Shown: one piece after another, positions 6,904 to 14,547 of the stretch | Layout: every line of letters begins with the position of its first letter | Position numbering within the stretch: the first letter of the stretch is position 1 | Source of the DNA: an uncultured Ruminococcus sp. | Lineage (GTDB): Bacteria; Bacillota; Clostridia; Oscillospirales; Ruminococcaceae | Reading direction: 5' to 3' | Assembly: GCA_900556055.1 (NCBI GenBank) | Contig: USNJ01000032.1 | Coordinates: 1 to 14,559 of the forward strand | Length of the DNA stretch: 14,559 nucleotides | Notes under the pieces: generated by a model | The model's database searches: none | What the model saw: only the letters and a program-made list of their open reading frames with translations | What the model was told of the DNA's origin: nothing | Program-made: the position numbers and the translations under genes

Positions 6904-8382
6904 ATGGAAAGAATAGCTCAGGCTACGCTCGCAAGCGGCAAAAAGATACCCTACGTCATCACCGACAACCCGCCGAGAGGCGGCATGAAATACACCTATT
7001 TCTCACCCGACAAGTCCTATGTCGTGCAGTTTTTCAACGACCCGAACGATGCTGCCGATCCGAATATGCATTCGCGCCTTGAAGCGATCATTTCGAGATA
7101 TAACCCGACTCTCCCCGAGTCAAAGGGCGGTGCAAAGGGCAATGACGAGCGCATCGCCGCATATTTTGCGGGACGCTTCTGCTGGCCGACAGATATAATT
7201 GTCGATCCCGAATTCGGTCTTGTATCGCCCGCTTATCCGAAAAGCTTTTTCTTTGATGAATCCTCGTCCGCAGTGATAAATCTCAAAGGCAAGGACAAGA
7301 AAAGCAACTGGTTCACGTCGAAAAACAGACGTTATCTTGCGCCCCATGAGCTTGGCGATCTGCGCTCGATGATGCAGATGTCGCTGCTTCTGGCACGTTC
7401 GATCAGGCGTTTGCATCAGGCGGGGCTTGCACATTCCGATCTCTCAAACAACAATGTTCTGATAGATCCGAAGTCGGGAAACTGCGTTGTTATCGACATT
7501 GACTCGCTGGTAGTTCCCGGGCTTTATCCGCCGGAGGTCGCAGGAACGAGAGGATATATAGCCCCTGAGGTGCTTGAATCCCTCGACCTTGAAATGACCG
7601 ACCCCAAGAGAGTTTCACCGTCAAGCTATACCGACCTTCATGCGCTGGGAGTGCTTATCTATGAGTATCTTTTCCTGCGTCATCCGCTGATAGGTCCGAA
7701 GATCTATGATATGGATTCAGCGGAAAATGATGATTATCTCGCACTCGGTCCGAAGGCGCTGTTCATCGAAAATCCCGATGATACGTCAAACCGCCCGAAG
7801 GATCTTTATGTGACGATACACGACATGGGTTCTATCCTCGAAAAGCTCTTTCTGAGGACGTTTGTTGATGGCCTGCACAATCCCGAGAACCGTCCCACGG
7901 CTATGGAATGGGAACGGGGTCTTGTCAAAACATGGGACCTTCTCCACCACTGTTCAAATCCGCAGTGTGAACAGAAATGGTTCGTTTTCCACGACATAAA
8001 CAATCCGAGATGCCCATACTGCGGACACCGCATCGCGGAAAAAGAGGTCGTCCGCCTGAAGCTCAAACAGGAGATCAGAGGACGTGAGGGACAGTGGCGC
8101 GACTATTCCGAAGTGGATATCGTCAACAACACTCCCCTTTTCAAGTGGCATTTCCAGTCGGGCGTTTTCCCCGATGAAAAAGCGGATAAGACGCTGATGG
8201 CTTACATCTGCCGCCATGAGGGACAGTGGTTCCTTATCAACCGCAACGCCGAAGGTCTTATGTCACCCGAGGGCAATTCAGTGCCGCAGGGACAGGCGAT
8301 CAGACTGTTTGACGGCGCAGTTTTCCGTATGTACAGAGGCGAAAGAGGTCTGCTTGCCGAGATATCCATAAAAAAATCATGA
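6904..8382 (+). CDS. Atypical protein kinase with zinc ribbon and FHA-like tail (TerY-P triad)
   Basis: A 492-residue soluble kinase-fold protein. The N-lobe has a Gly-rich turn RGGMK (25-29), but the beta-3 position expected to hold Lys reads YVVQFF. The C-lobe has catalytic loop HSDLSNNN (177-184; D179, N184), IDID (197-200) where DFG is normal, and GTRGYIAPE (214-222). A four-cysteine zinc ribbon follows (C350, C355, C370, C373: CSNPQC ... CPYC). The last ~80 residues (410-490) resemble the second half of an FHA domain (WFLINRNAEG, GQAIRLFDGAVFRM) and could bind a phosphopeptide; this part is inference. The architecture and the VWA and PP2C neighbours match the Ter-associated kinase group and E. 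coli YegI. The ATG at 6904 is preceded by GGGGAGG inside the end of the phosphatase gene. Last gene of unit 1; no convincing terminator follows. Confidence 0.87.
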   Translation: MERIAQATLASGKKIPYVITDNPPRGGMKYTYFSPDKSYVVQFFNDPNDAADPNMHSRLEAIISRYNPTLPESKGGAKGNDERIAAYFAGRFCWPTDIIVDPEFGLVSPAYPKSFFFDESSSAVINLKGKDKKSNWFTSKNRRYLAPHELGDLRSMMQMSLLLARSIRRLHQAGLAHSDLSNNNVLIDPKSGNCVVIDIDSLVVPGLYPPEVAGTRGYIAPEVLESLDLEMTDPKRVSPSSYTDLHALGVLIYEYLFLRHPLIGPKIYDMDSAENDDYLALGPKALFIENPDDTSNRPKDLYVTIHDMGSILEKLFLRTFVDGLHNPENRPTAMEWERGLVKTWDLLHHCSNPQCEQKWFVFHDINNPRCPYCGHRIAEKEVVRLKLKQEIRGREGQWRDYSEVDIVNNTPLFKWHFQSGVFPDEKADKTLMAYICRHEGQWFLINRNAEGLMSPEGNSVPQGQAIRLFDGAVFRMYRGERGLLAEISIKKS

Positions 8383-8440
8383 GATAATCTTTAAGATTTC
8401 TTTATGTTGATGAAATATAGGTGAAAATCTCGGGAAACTA

Positions 8441-8469
8441 TGGACTTTTTTTGATATATGATGTATAAT
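8441..8469 (+). promoter_or_regulatory. Promoter of the Ca2+-ATPase/terD unit
   Basis: A perfect TATAAT lies at 8464-8469, and 17 bases upstream is TGGACT (8441-8446), a 4/6 match to the -35 consensus. TGATG precedes the -10 box here, as it does in the promoter at 4956. It gives a leader of about 50 bases before the ATPase start. Read-through from the kinase gene is also possible. Confidence 0.6.
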
Positions 8470-8511
8470 GTTTGTCAATACAGCAAAAAGTGACATAAAA
8501 CTTTTTCAAAC

Positions 8512-8517
8512 GGAGGA
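8512..8517 (+). promoter_or_regulatory. Ribosome binding site that fixes the ATPase start
   Basis: GGAGGA lies 10 bases before the ATG at 8528. The longer in-frame start at 8468 overlaps the -10 box of the promoter and has no ribosome site, so it is rejected. Confidence 0.8.
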
Positions 8518-8527
8518 ATTTTATAAA

Positions 8528-11245
8528 ATGAATTTCACAGGACTTACCGATGCCCAGGCAGAAGAATCACGGGCTAAAAACGGTACCAACAAGCTTTCGG
8601 AGGTCGCAAGCGAATCCTTCTGGGATAAGCTCAAAGGCAACTTCGGAGACCCTATGATAAAGATCTTATGCGTTGCGCTCATTATCAACGTTGTTATCTT
8701 TATCCTCGGTGCTGTCGGCGTTATTGAGGCAGCTGTTGAATGGTACGAACCGCTCGGAATCGCTGCGGCTGTTGTTATTGCAACATTCGTATCCACGATC
8801 TCCGAATACAACAACGAAAACGCATTCCAGAAGCTTCAGGAAGAAGCTTCCAGGATACTCTGCAAGGTATACAGAAACGGTGCTGTCGTTGAGATACCTA
8901 TCGATGACATCGTTGTAGGCGATCTTATCATGCTCCAGTCGGGCGACAAGATCCCTGCTGACGGCGTTCTTGCAGACGGAACCATCAAAGTCGATCAGTC
9001 CGTCCTGAACGGAGAATCCAAGGAAGCGACCAAGAAGGTAATGCCCGAGGGTTACGTTGAAGAGGAAAAGACTCTTGACACTCTCAACGAATACAAGGTG
9101 TTCAGAGGAACGATAGTCTGTTCCGGAAACGCAGTTATGCGTGTAACAACAGTCGGCGACAAGTCCGAATACGGAAAGATCGCTTCCGAGCTCCAGCAGG
9201 ACGATGACCGTGAGTCACCCCTGAAGGTAAAGCTTTCAAACCTCGCAGACGGCATATCAAAGTTTGGCTACATCGGCGGTATCGCTATCGCAGTCGCACT
9301 TCTTATCTCCAGAATTTTCATCGACTACGACGGCGGTGCGGCAGCATTCTTTGCACAGCCCGCAGCCGAGCTTTTCCCCGCACTTATCACCAATATCCTT
9401 GATGCTGTTATCCTCGCTGTTATCATCATCGTAATGGCAGTTCCCGAGGGACTTCCCCTTATGATCGCTATCGTTTCGGCGCAGAACATGGGCAAGATGC
9501 TCAAGGATAACGTCCTTGTCCGCAAGATAAACGGTATCGAAACAGCAGGTTCTCTGAACATTCTTTTCTCTGACAAGACAGGTACTATCACAAAGGGCAA
9601 GCTTGAAGTCGTAACATTCGCTGACGGCTTCGGCACTGAATACAAATCTGTTGATGAAACGGACGGCAAGCTTAATGAACTGCTCAAAATGTCCATCATC
9701 AGCAACTCAACATCTGTTGTCAATGAGGGCAGAGCGATCGGCGGAAACGCAACAGAGCGTGCAGTCCTGACCTTTGCCATAAACAGCACTGCTCCCGAGG
9801 GAGTTCAGAAGATCGCAAATATCCCCTTCAACAGCGACAACAAATATTCCGCAACAACAGTTGAATATCAGGGCAAGCGCATGACTCTTATCAAGGGCGC
9901 ACCCGAAAGGATCACTGCAAGATGCTCGAGCTTCTACAACTCAAAGGGCGAAAAGGAACCCGTTACGGGCAACTGGGTGATCGAAGACAAGATGAACGAG
10001 CTTGCAGAGCGTGCTATCCGTGTACTTGCTCTTGCTATCTCCGACAAGGAAATTGATCCCGAGAGTGAAAAGCTGCCTGAGGGCGACTGGACTCTCGTAG
10101 GTATCCTCGGAATAAGAGATGAAGTTCGTCCCGAATCCGTTACCGCTATCAAGGAAGTTCACAGCGCAGGCGTTCAGGTCGTAATGATCACGGGCGACAG
10201 AAAGGATACTGCATGCGCTATCGCAAAGGAAGCCGGCATCATCGACATTCCCGATGCTGTTACGCTCACTTCCGATGAGCTTGCGGATCTTTCCGATGAT
10301 GAAGTAAAGAACATTCTGCCGAGACTGAGAGTTATCTCCCGTGCGCTGCCTTCCGACAAGTCACGTCTTGTACGCATTGCGCAGGAGCTTGACCTTGTTG
10401 CGGGCATGACGGGCGATGGTGTAAACGACTCGCCTGCACTGAAAAAGGCTGATGTCGGCTTTGCAATGGGCGGCGGCACAGAGGTCGCAAAGGAAGCGTC
10501 CGACATCGTTATCCTCGATGACAACTTCAATTCCATCGACAAGGCTATCCTTTACGGACGTACTATCTTCAACTCCATCAGAAAGTTTATCATATTCCAG
10601 CTGACCATCAATGTTACGGCTGTTGCTGTTTCCTTCATCTGTCCTCTTCTCGGAATGGATAATCCTCTTTCGATCACTCAGATCCTCTGGGTAAATCTCG
10701 TAATGGACACACTTGCCGCACTTGCATTCGGCGGAGAGCCTGCACTTAACAGATATATGCATGAAAAGCCGAAGTCAAGACAGGAAGCTATCGTTTCAAA
10801 GTATATGTGGTCCGAGATATTCACAGGTGCTGCATGGTCTCTCATCATGAGCCTTTCATTCCTGCTGACATCTCCTATCCAGAAATTCTTCGCTGAGACA
10901 GGCGATCCCGGCTTCTTCCACATTCCTCACCCGGAAATGGATCATATCTATGACAAACTTTTCTCAGGATATTTTGCACTCTTCATCTTCCTTGCAGTAT
11001 TCAATGCATTCAACGCAAGAACGGAAAAGCTCAATCTTTTCGACAACATCGGCAAGAACAAGGGCTTTCTGAAGATACTCGGCATCATCACGGTTGTACA
11101 GGTGCTTATGATCTACGTAGGCGGCAAGGTAATGAACTGTGTACCTCTTTCGATCGGTCAGTGGGCAGTTATCCTTATCATGGCGATATCCATTATCCCT
11201 GTTGACCTTATCAGAAAAGCTATCGTTAATCCCAATAAAAAATAA
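8528..11245 (+). CDS. Calcium-transporting P-type ATPase, type IIB (PMCA-like)
   Basis: A 905-residue integral membrane cation pump. From the ATG at 8528: cation-ATPase N-domain (1-60), actuator loop with NGES (161-164), M4 motif VPEGLP (305-310), phosphorylation site DKTGT (D349), nucleotide-binding KGAPE (456-460), TGDR (555-558) and the hinge TGDGVND (628-634). M5 reads [10 protein letters not shown] and M6 [13 protein letters not shown] (N723, D727), which supply Ca2+ ligands and resemble plasma-membrane-type Ca2+ pumps more than SERCA or the H+/Mg2+ pumps. It should export Ca2+ at the cost of ATP. Length is normal for bacterial members, and no C-terminal calmodulin-like region is seen. 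It ends 20 bases before a TerD gene that shares the transcript. Since TerD proteins bind Ca2+, the pairing points to Ca2+ homeostasis as the substrate of this unit. The ion is assigned by motif and was not tested. Confidence 0.9.
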   Translation: MNFTGLTDAQAEESRAKNGTNKLSEVASESFWDKLKGNFGDPMIKILCVALIINVVIFILGAVGVIEAAVEWYEPLGIAAAVVIATFVSTISEYNNENAFQKLQEEASRILCKVYRNGAVVEIPIDDIVVGDLIMLQSGDKIPADGVLADGTIKVDQSVLNGESKEATKKVMPEGYVEEEKTLDTLNEYKVFRGTIVCSGNAVMRVTTVGDKSEYGKIASELQQDDDRESPLKVKLSNLADGISKFGYIGGIAIAVALLISRIFIDYDGGAAAFFAQPAAELFPALITNILDAVILAVIIIVMAVPEGLPLMIAIVSAQNMGKMLKDNVLVRKINGIETAGSLNILFSDKTGTITKGKLEVVTFADGFGTEYKSVDETDGKLNELLKMSIISNSTSVVNEGRAIGGNATERAVLTFAINSTAPEGVQKIANIPFNSDNKYSATTVEYQGKRMTLIKGAPERITARCSSFYNSKGEKEPVTGNWVIEDKMNELAERAIRVLALAISDKEIDPESEKLPEGDWTLVGILGIRDEVRPESVTAIKEVHSAGVQVVMITGDRKDTACAIAKEAGIIDIPDAVTLTSDELADLSDDEVKNILPRLRVISRALPSDKSRLVRIAQELDLVAGMTGDGVNDSPALKKADVGFAMGGGTEVAKEASDIVILDDNFNSIDKAILYGRTIFNSIRKFIIFQLTINVTAVAVSFICPLLGMDNPLSITQILWVNLVMDTLAALAFGGEPALNRYMHEKPKSRQEAIVSKYMWSEIFTGAAWSLIMSLSFLLTSPIQKFFAETGDPGFFHIPHPEMDHIYDKLFSGYFALFIFLAVFNAFNARTEKLNLFDNIGKNKGFLKILGIITVVQVLMIYVGGKVMNCVPLSIGQWAVILIMAISIIPVDLIRKAIVNPNKK

Positions 11246-11265
11246 TAAAAAGGAGTGTATTTATC

Positions 11266-11847
11266 ATGGCAATCAGTTTACAGAAGGGTCAGAAAATTGA
11301 TCTGACAAAAACAAACCCCGGACTCACAAAGGTACTCGTAGGACTTGGCTGGGACACAAACAAGTATGACGGCGGAGCTGATTTCGATCTCGATGCTGCT
11401 GCATTTCTTCTCGGCGAGGACGGCAAGGCACAGTCCGATGCAGATTTCGTATTCTACGGCAATCTGAAGCACGCAAGCGGAGCAGTTGAGCATCTGGGCG
11501 ACAATCTGACAGGTGCAGGCGATGGTGATGACGAGCAGATCAAGGTTGATCTGTCGGCAGTTCCCGCAAACATTGCAAAGATCGCATTTACTGTAACTAT
11601 TTACGATTACGAGACAAGACGTCAGAACTTCGGACAGGTATCCAATGCATTTATCAGAGTTGTAAATGAGGCTACCGGTGAAGAGCTTATAAGATTTGAT
11701 CTTGGCGAAGATTTCTCCATTGAGACGGCAGTTGTAGTAGCAGAGCTTTACAGAAACAATGGTGAATGGAAATTCAATGCAATAGGCAGTGGTTTCAGCG
11801 GCGGTCTTGCAGCTCTCTGCGCAAACTTCGGCATCAACGCCGGCTAA
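11266..11847 (+). CDS. terD: TerD-family Ca2+-binding stress protein (paralog 1)
   Basis: A 193-residue cytosolic TerD protein. The full family signature is present: start [26 protein letters not shown] (26-37), DFDLDA (39-44), [13 protein letters not shown] (78-90), [11 protein letters not shown] (119-129), [11 protein letters not shown] (145-155) and [15 protein letters not shown] (166-180). The acidic DFDLDA and GDGDDE stretches carry the Ca2+ ligands in studied TerD proteins. It resembles Bacillus YceD/YceE general-stress proteins more closely than Gram-negative TerZ. AAGGAG lies 10 bases upstream, 20 bases after the ATPase stop. It is the last gene of unit 2, with a GC-rich hairpin starting at the base after its stop codon. 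Function in tellurite, phage or envelope stress is known for the family; the direct role is unknown. Confidence 0.95.
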   Translation: MAISLQKGQKIDLTKTNPGLTKVLVGLGWDTNKYDGGADFDLDAAAFLLGEDGKAQSDADFVFYGNLKHASGAVEHLGDNLTGAGDGDDEQIKVDLSAVPANIAKIAFTVTIYDYETRRQNFGQVSNAFIRVVNEATGEELIRFDLGEDFSIETAVVVAELYRNNGEWKFNAIGSGFSGGLAALCANFGINAG

Positions 11848-11874
11848 GCGGGGCGTCCCCGCGGTTTTTCCGCG
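11848..11874 (+). terminator. Terminator-like GC hairpin after terD paralog 1
   Basis: GCGGGG, loop CGT and CCCCGC (11848-11862) form a 6-bp GC stem followed by GG and five T residues. An overlapping second stem CGCGG / CCGCG (11860-11874) uses that T-run as its loop, so the two folds exclude each other. The T-run is short, so termination may be partial. Confidence 0.65.
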
Positions 11875-11910
11875 TTACGAAATCCCGAGCGTGGTCGGAT
11901 TTGGGCTAGC

Positions 11911-12060
11911 CGTCGCCTTACTTTTGTGGAGTGAATCAGTTTGAGTCCGCGCATTGGTACTTTTGTGATTAGTTTGTGCGGCAGGCATATTTGTTGTACT
12001 TTGGCGCATTGATACTTTTGTGATTAGTTTGAGCGTATGACACATTTGCTGATTTTACTC
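11911..12060 (+). repeat. Imperfect short-repeat tract, G/T-rich strand, no gene
   Basis: Two 32-base copies at 11949-11980 and 12004-12035 differ at only two positions (cores TACTTTTGTGATTAGTTTG). A degenerate third copy starts with TACTTTTGTG at 11919 and continues with ATCAGTTTGAG. TAC-TTT cores recur at 11919, 11958 and 11997, exactly 39 bases apart, and again at 12013. The plus strand is visibly rich in G and T, unlike the flanking genes. No ORF, terminal repeats or transposase is visible, so this may be a dispersed intergenic repeat or a decayed insertion. Confidence 0.7.
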
Positions 12061-12093
12061 GGGTAACGGCGATTGCGCTGAGGCGCTTTTGGT

Positions 12094-12122
12094 TTGACAT
12101 CTCTTAATTTGTACTTTATATC
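12094..12122 (+). promoter_or_regulatory. Promoter of the AIM24/terD/terD unit
   Basis: TTGACA (12094-12099), a 17-base spacer and TATATC (12117-12122). The -35 is perfect and the -10 matches 4/6. Transcription would start near 12129, inside the left arm of the inverted repeat at 12121-12134. Confidence 0.65.
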
Positions 12123-12183
12123 GGAATGGTTTGCTTTGGGGTACTGCTTTACAGCGGTTCAGGTTATATGCAAACCATTCCGA
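12121..12183 (+). repeat. 14-bp perfect inverted repeat spanning the start of unit 3
   Basis: TCGGAATGGTTTGC at 12121-12134 is repeated in inverted form as GCAAACCATTCCGA at 12170-12183, separated by 35 bases. The left arm overlaps the -10 box and the expected transcription start; the right arm ends 26 bases before the AIM24 start codon. Because the transcript probably lacks half of the left arm, a DNA operator is likelier than an RNA stem, but neither is proven. Confidence 0.7.
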
Positions 12184-12209
12184 AATATGATATTGGGAAG
12201 TGAAAAACA

Positions 12210-13028
12210 ATGAATTACAATGCAGTCGGAACACGTGAAAATGTCAAGATAATCGACACAAGCACCAACAAGAACATGAAGGTCGAGATACTCGAATATC
12301 AGAAGCTTCTCGGCGGAAAAAATCCCTATAATGCACAGATGATGTATTTCATGGAACAGCAGAACATGAAGGCACGTCAGGCAGCTATATATCTTGAAAA
12401 TGATGCTGTAAGAGTCGAGCCGGGTGCTATGAGCTATTTCATGGGAAATCTTGAAATGGTATCGGGTGTTACACCGGGAAATCTCCTCGGCAGGATGTTC
12501 ACAGGTGCTGTAACGGGTGAAGCAACGGCTCAGCCCGAATACAGAGGCACGGGAATGATCGTCCTTGAACCCACATTCAAGCATCTCCTTACGCTTGAAC
12601 TTCAGGCAGGCGAAGAGATCATCGTTGACAAGGGAATGTTCTTTGCGGCTCAGGGAAGTGCAGTCGTAAGCGCATTCATGCAGAAAAATCTGTCAAGTGC
12701 GGCTCTCGGCGGCGAGGGTATTTTCCAGACATCTATAAAGGGACCGGGACTTGTTGTTCTTGAATGTGCCGTGCCTATGTGCGAGATCGACATAATCGAG
12801 CTGAAGAACGATGTTCTGAAGGTAGACGGCAGCTTCGCCGTACTGAGAACGGCAGGCATCGACTTTACGGTTGAACGTTCCGCAAAGACGCTTATCGGCT
12901 CTGCTGTCAGCGGCGAGGGACTTGTAAATGTATACAGAGGAACAGGTCAGGTATGGCTTGCCCCGACGATCAAGGTATATCAGGAGCTGGGATTTTCTCC
13001 CGCAGGCACTGTTACATCATCGAACTGA
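12210..13028 (+). CDS. AIM24-family (DUF124) beta-rich protein
   Basis: A 272-residue soluble protein of the AIM24 family (named after a yeast mitochondrial inner-membrane protein). These fold as repeated beta-helix-like sheets. Seen here are the repeated Gly-rich turns typical of the family: VEPGAMSYFMGNLEM (69-83), YRGTGMIVLEP (111-121), GEGIFQTSIKGPGLVVLE (168-185) and GEGLVNVYRGTGQVWLAP (235-252). The first ~65 residues (KMKVEILEY-like segment and MMYFMEQQNMKARQ) are not part of the core and may be a partner-binding extension. There is no signal peptide or membrane helix. Biochemical activity of bacterial members is not established. The start at 12210 follows GGGAAGTGA at a spacing of about 8; it leads unit 3 and ends 21 bases before a TerD gene, so a role in the same stress response is inferred. 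Confidence 0.88.
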   Translation: MNYNAVGTRENVKIIDTSTNKNMKVEILEYQKLLGGKNPYNAQMMYFMEQQNMKARQAAIYLENDAVRVEPGAMSYFMGNLEMVSGVTPGNLLGRMFTGAVTGEATAQPEYRGTGMIVLEPTFKHLLTLELQAGEEIIVDKGMFFAAQGSAVVSAFMQKNLSSAALGGEGIFQTSIKGPGLVVLECAVPMCEIDIIELKNDVLKVDGSFAVLRTAGIDFTVERSAKTLIGSAVSGEGLVNVYRGTGQVWLAPTIKVYQELGFSPAGTVTSSN

Positions 13029-13049
13029 TACTGAAAGGAAGTAGAAACC

Positions 13050-13640
13050 ATGTCAGTTAATCTCCAGAAGGGTCAGAAGGTTGACCTTACAAAAGGAAAT
13101 TCATCTCTTAAAAGAGTTATGGTAGGACTCGGCTGGGACGAAGTTAATCAGAAAAGAGGACTTTTCGCACCCAAGCCCGCACCGATCGACTGCGATGCAT
13201 CGGCTATCCTCCTCTCTGTCGGCGACAAGCTTGCAAACAAGGACGATTTCGTATTCTATAACAACCTGAAGCACAAGAGCGGTGCTGTTGTGCATATGGG
13301 CGATAATCTGACAGGCGCAGGCGACGGTGATGATGAGCAGATCCTTATCGACCTGAGAGATGTTCCGCAGTATGTTGAAAAGATCGTTATCGCAGTAACT
13401 ATCTATCAGGCAAGAGAGCGTTCACAGCATTTCGGACTGATCGAAAATGCATTCATCAGGATCGTTGACGCAGACACGAACAAGGAGCTCTGCAAATTCA
13501 ATCTGACCGATAATTACAGCGGCAAAACAGCAATGATATTCGGCGAAGTTTACAGATACAACGGCGAATGGAAGTTCAGTGCTATCGGCGAAGGCACAAA
13601 CGACAACGGCATCGCAGACGTAGCAAGACGCTATCAGTAA
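13050..13640 (+). CDS. Divergent TerD-family protein (paralog 2)
   Basis: A 196-residue TerD-fold protein that differs from its two neighbours. The start ([14 protein letters not shown]), GLGWD (26-30), [13 protein letters not shown] (84-96), ENAFIRIVD (132-140) and GEWKFSAIG (172-180) are intact. After GWD the usual TNKYDGG loop is replaced by a longer basic/proline stretch (31-46, with [10 protein letters not shown]), and DFDLDA becomes IDCDAS (46-51). The later DL-EDFS-ETA motif becomes [11 protein letters not shown] (151-161), losing acidic residues, and the C-terminus lacks the GGL-AL tail. It therefore keeps one Ca2+-ligand cluster and alters the other, which suggests weaker or different metal binding. 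GGAAG lies about 9 bases before the ATG. It is 21 bases after AIM24 and 14 bases before the third TerD start, in one transcript. Confidence 0.9.
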   Translation: MSVNLQKGQKVDLTKGNSSLKRVMVGLGWDEVNQKRGLFAPKPAPIDCDASAILLSVGDKLANKDDFVFYNNLKHKSGAVVHMGDNLTGAGDGDDEQILIDLRDVPQYVEKIVIAVTIYQARERSQHFGLIENAFIRIVDADTNKELCKFNLTDNYSGKTAMIFGEVYRYNGEWKFSAIGEGTNDNGIADVARRYQ

Positions 13641-13654
13641 GGGGGAAAATGAAG

Positions 13655-14239
13655 ATGGGTGTAAATCTTTCAAAGGGTCAGCGCGTAAGCCTTGACAAAT
13701 CCATGACAAAAGCACTCGTAGGACTCGGCTGGGACACAAACCGCTATGACGGCGGCTATGATTTCGACCTTGATGCATCGGCATTCATGCTCGGTGAAAA
13801 CGGCAAGGTAACAAAGGACGAGGACTTCATTTTCTACAACAATCTTTCGGGATATGACAACGCTATCGTCCACACAGGCGATAACCTGACAGGCGCAGGC
13901 GACGGCGATGACGAGGTAATTCTCATCGACTTCAACAAGATCCCCTCTCATATCACAAAGATCGCTATCACCGTAACTATCCACGACGCAGTAAACCGCC
14001 ATCAGAACTTCGGTCAGGTGTCGAACGCTTATGTGCGTGTGGCAAAGCGTTCTTCCGATGACGACATGAACGGCGAAGAGCTTCTCAGATTTGACCTCAT
14101 GGAGGAATTTTCCATCGAAACAGCACTCGTTGTCTGCGAGCTTTACCGCCACAACGGCGAGTGGAAGTTCAATGCAGTAGGCGCAGGCTACAGCGGCGGA
14201 CTCGAAGCCCTCTGCCATGCATACGGCGTAAATGTCTGA
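13655..14239 (+). CDS. terD: TerD-family Ca2+-binding stress protein (paralog 3)
   Basis: A 194-residue canonical TerD protein: [14 protein letters not shown] start, [12 protein letters not shown] (23-34), DFDLDASAF (36-44), [15 protein letters not shown] (73-87), [12 protein letters not shown] (115-126), [11 protein letters not shown] (147-157) and [15 protein letters not shown] (168-182). Both acidic Ca2+ clusters are intact. A short insert, SSDDDMNG (133-140), lengthens one loop. The ATG at 13655 is preferred: AAGGGGG ends 9 bases before it, whereas the in-frame ATG at 13649 would be only 3 bases from the G-run. A far upstream in-frame start at 13568 lies inside paralog 2. Last gene of unit 3, followed by a strong terminator. 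Paralogs 1 and 3 are much closer to each other than either is to paralog 2. Confidence 0.94.
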   Translation: MGVNLSKGQRVSLDKSMTKALVGLGWDTNRYDGGYDFDLDASAFMLGENGKVTKDEDFIFYNNLSGYDNAIVHTGDNLTGAGDGDDEVILIDFNKIPSHITKIAITVTIHDAVNRHQNFGQVSNAYVRVAKRSSDDDMNGEELLRFDLMEEFSIETALVVCELYRHNGEWKFNAVGAGYSGGLEALCHAYGVNV

Positions 14240-14261
14240 TCGCTCAGACAGGATTATATCT

Positions 14262-14290
14262 CAGCTGTCCGAAAGGGCAGCTGTTTTTTT
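14262..14290 (+). terminator. Rho-independent terminator of unit 3
   Basis: A 9-bp stem CAGCTGTCC / GGGCAGCTG (one G-U pair) with a GAAA tetraloop is followed by seven T residues (14284-14290). It starts 22 bases after the stop codon of the third terD gene. Confidence 0.93.
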
Positions 14291-14478
14291 GGATAATTTT
14301 ACTTTTCTTAAAGGATAAAACAAAGAAAAACACCGCAGCTTTATCCCGTACCGTCACAAAGTCCTTCCGGCGGATATTATCACGCCCCGTAAAAAGTGTG
14401 TCCCCATGCGGATATACTGCCACCCGCCGCACATTTATCCGCATTATGCATTTTATCCAAAAAAGAGTGCTGTATTAC
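14291..14478. other. Intergenic stretch without a gene
   Basis: No reading frame here has a ribosome site or recognisable protein. The only structure noticed is TGCGGATA at 14407-14414 paired with its inverse TATCCGCA at 14436-14443, plus a near-copy GGCGGATA near 14368, all upstream of the promoter at 14479. Confidence 0.5.
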
Positions 14479-14507
14479 TTGATTTTATCGTCAGGAAATG
14501 TTATAAT
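14479..14507 (+). promoter_or_regulatory. Promoter of the gene entering the right edge
   Basis: TTGATT (14479-14484), a 17-base spacer and TATAAT (14502-14507) with TGT before the -10 giving an extended -10 element. Confidence 0.72.
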
Positions 14508-14547
14508 AAAAATGTATGCAGATTTGAAATAAAAAGGGGGTTTTTGT

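Noticed and set aside
8383..8400. Odd palindrome AATCTTTAAGATT as a terminator after the kinase gene
   Set aside because: An AT-only-like 6-bp stem with a 1-base loop and no T-run cannot form a convincing intrinsic terminator, so read-through into the ATPase unit remains possible.
8468..8527. Longer N-terminus for the Ca2+ ATPase starting at 8468
   Set aside because: This ATG overlaps the TATAAT box and lacks a ribosome site; GGAGGA sits before 8528.
11949..12035. CRISPR-like pair of 32-base repeats with a 23-base spacer
   Set aside because: Only two good copies, a third that is degenerate and at a different spacing, and no cas genes nearby.
12159..12584. Minus-strand open frame of 141 codons over the AIM24 start
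   Set aside because: Antisense to a well-supported gene and its leader; no ribosome site or recognisable domain.
13568..13654. Longer N-terminus for the third TerD protein
   Set aside because: It would overlap paralog 2, reads basic low-complexity sequence, and the TerD family starts at the VNLSKGQ motif.
13670..14218. Minus-strand open frame of 182 codons
   Set aside because: It is the antisense shadow of terD paralog 3, Cys/Val-rich with no family resemblance.
14244..14444. Minus-strand 66-codon frame after the last terminator
   Set aside because: No ribosome site or domain; it crosses the terminator hairpin of unit 3.
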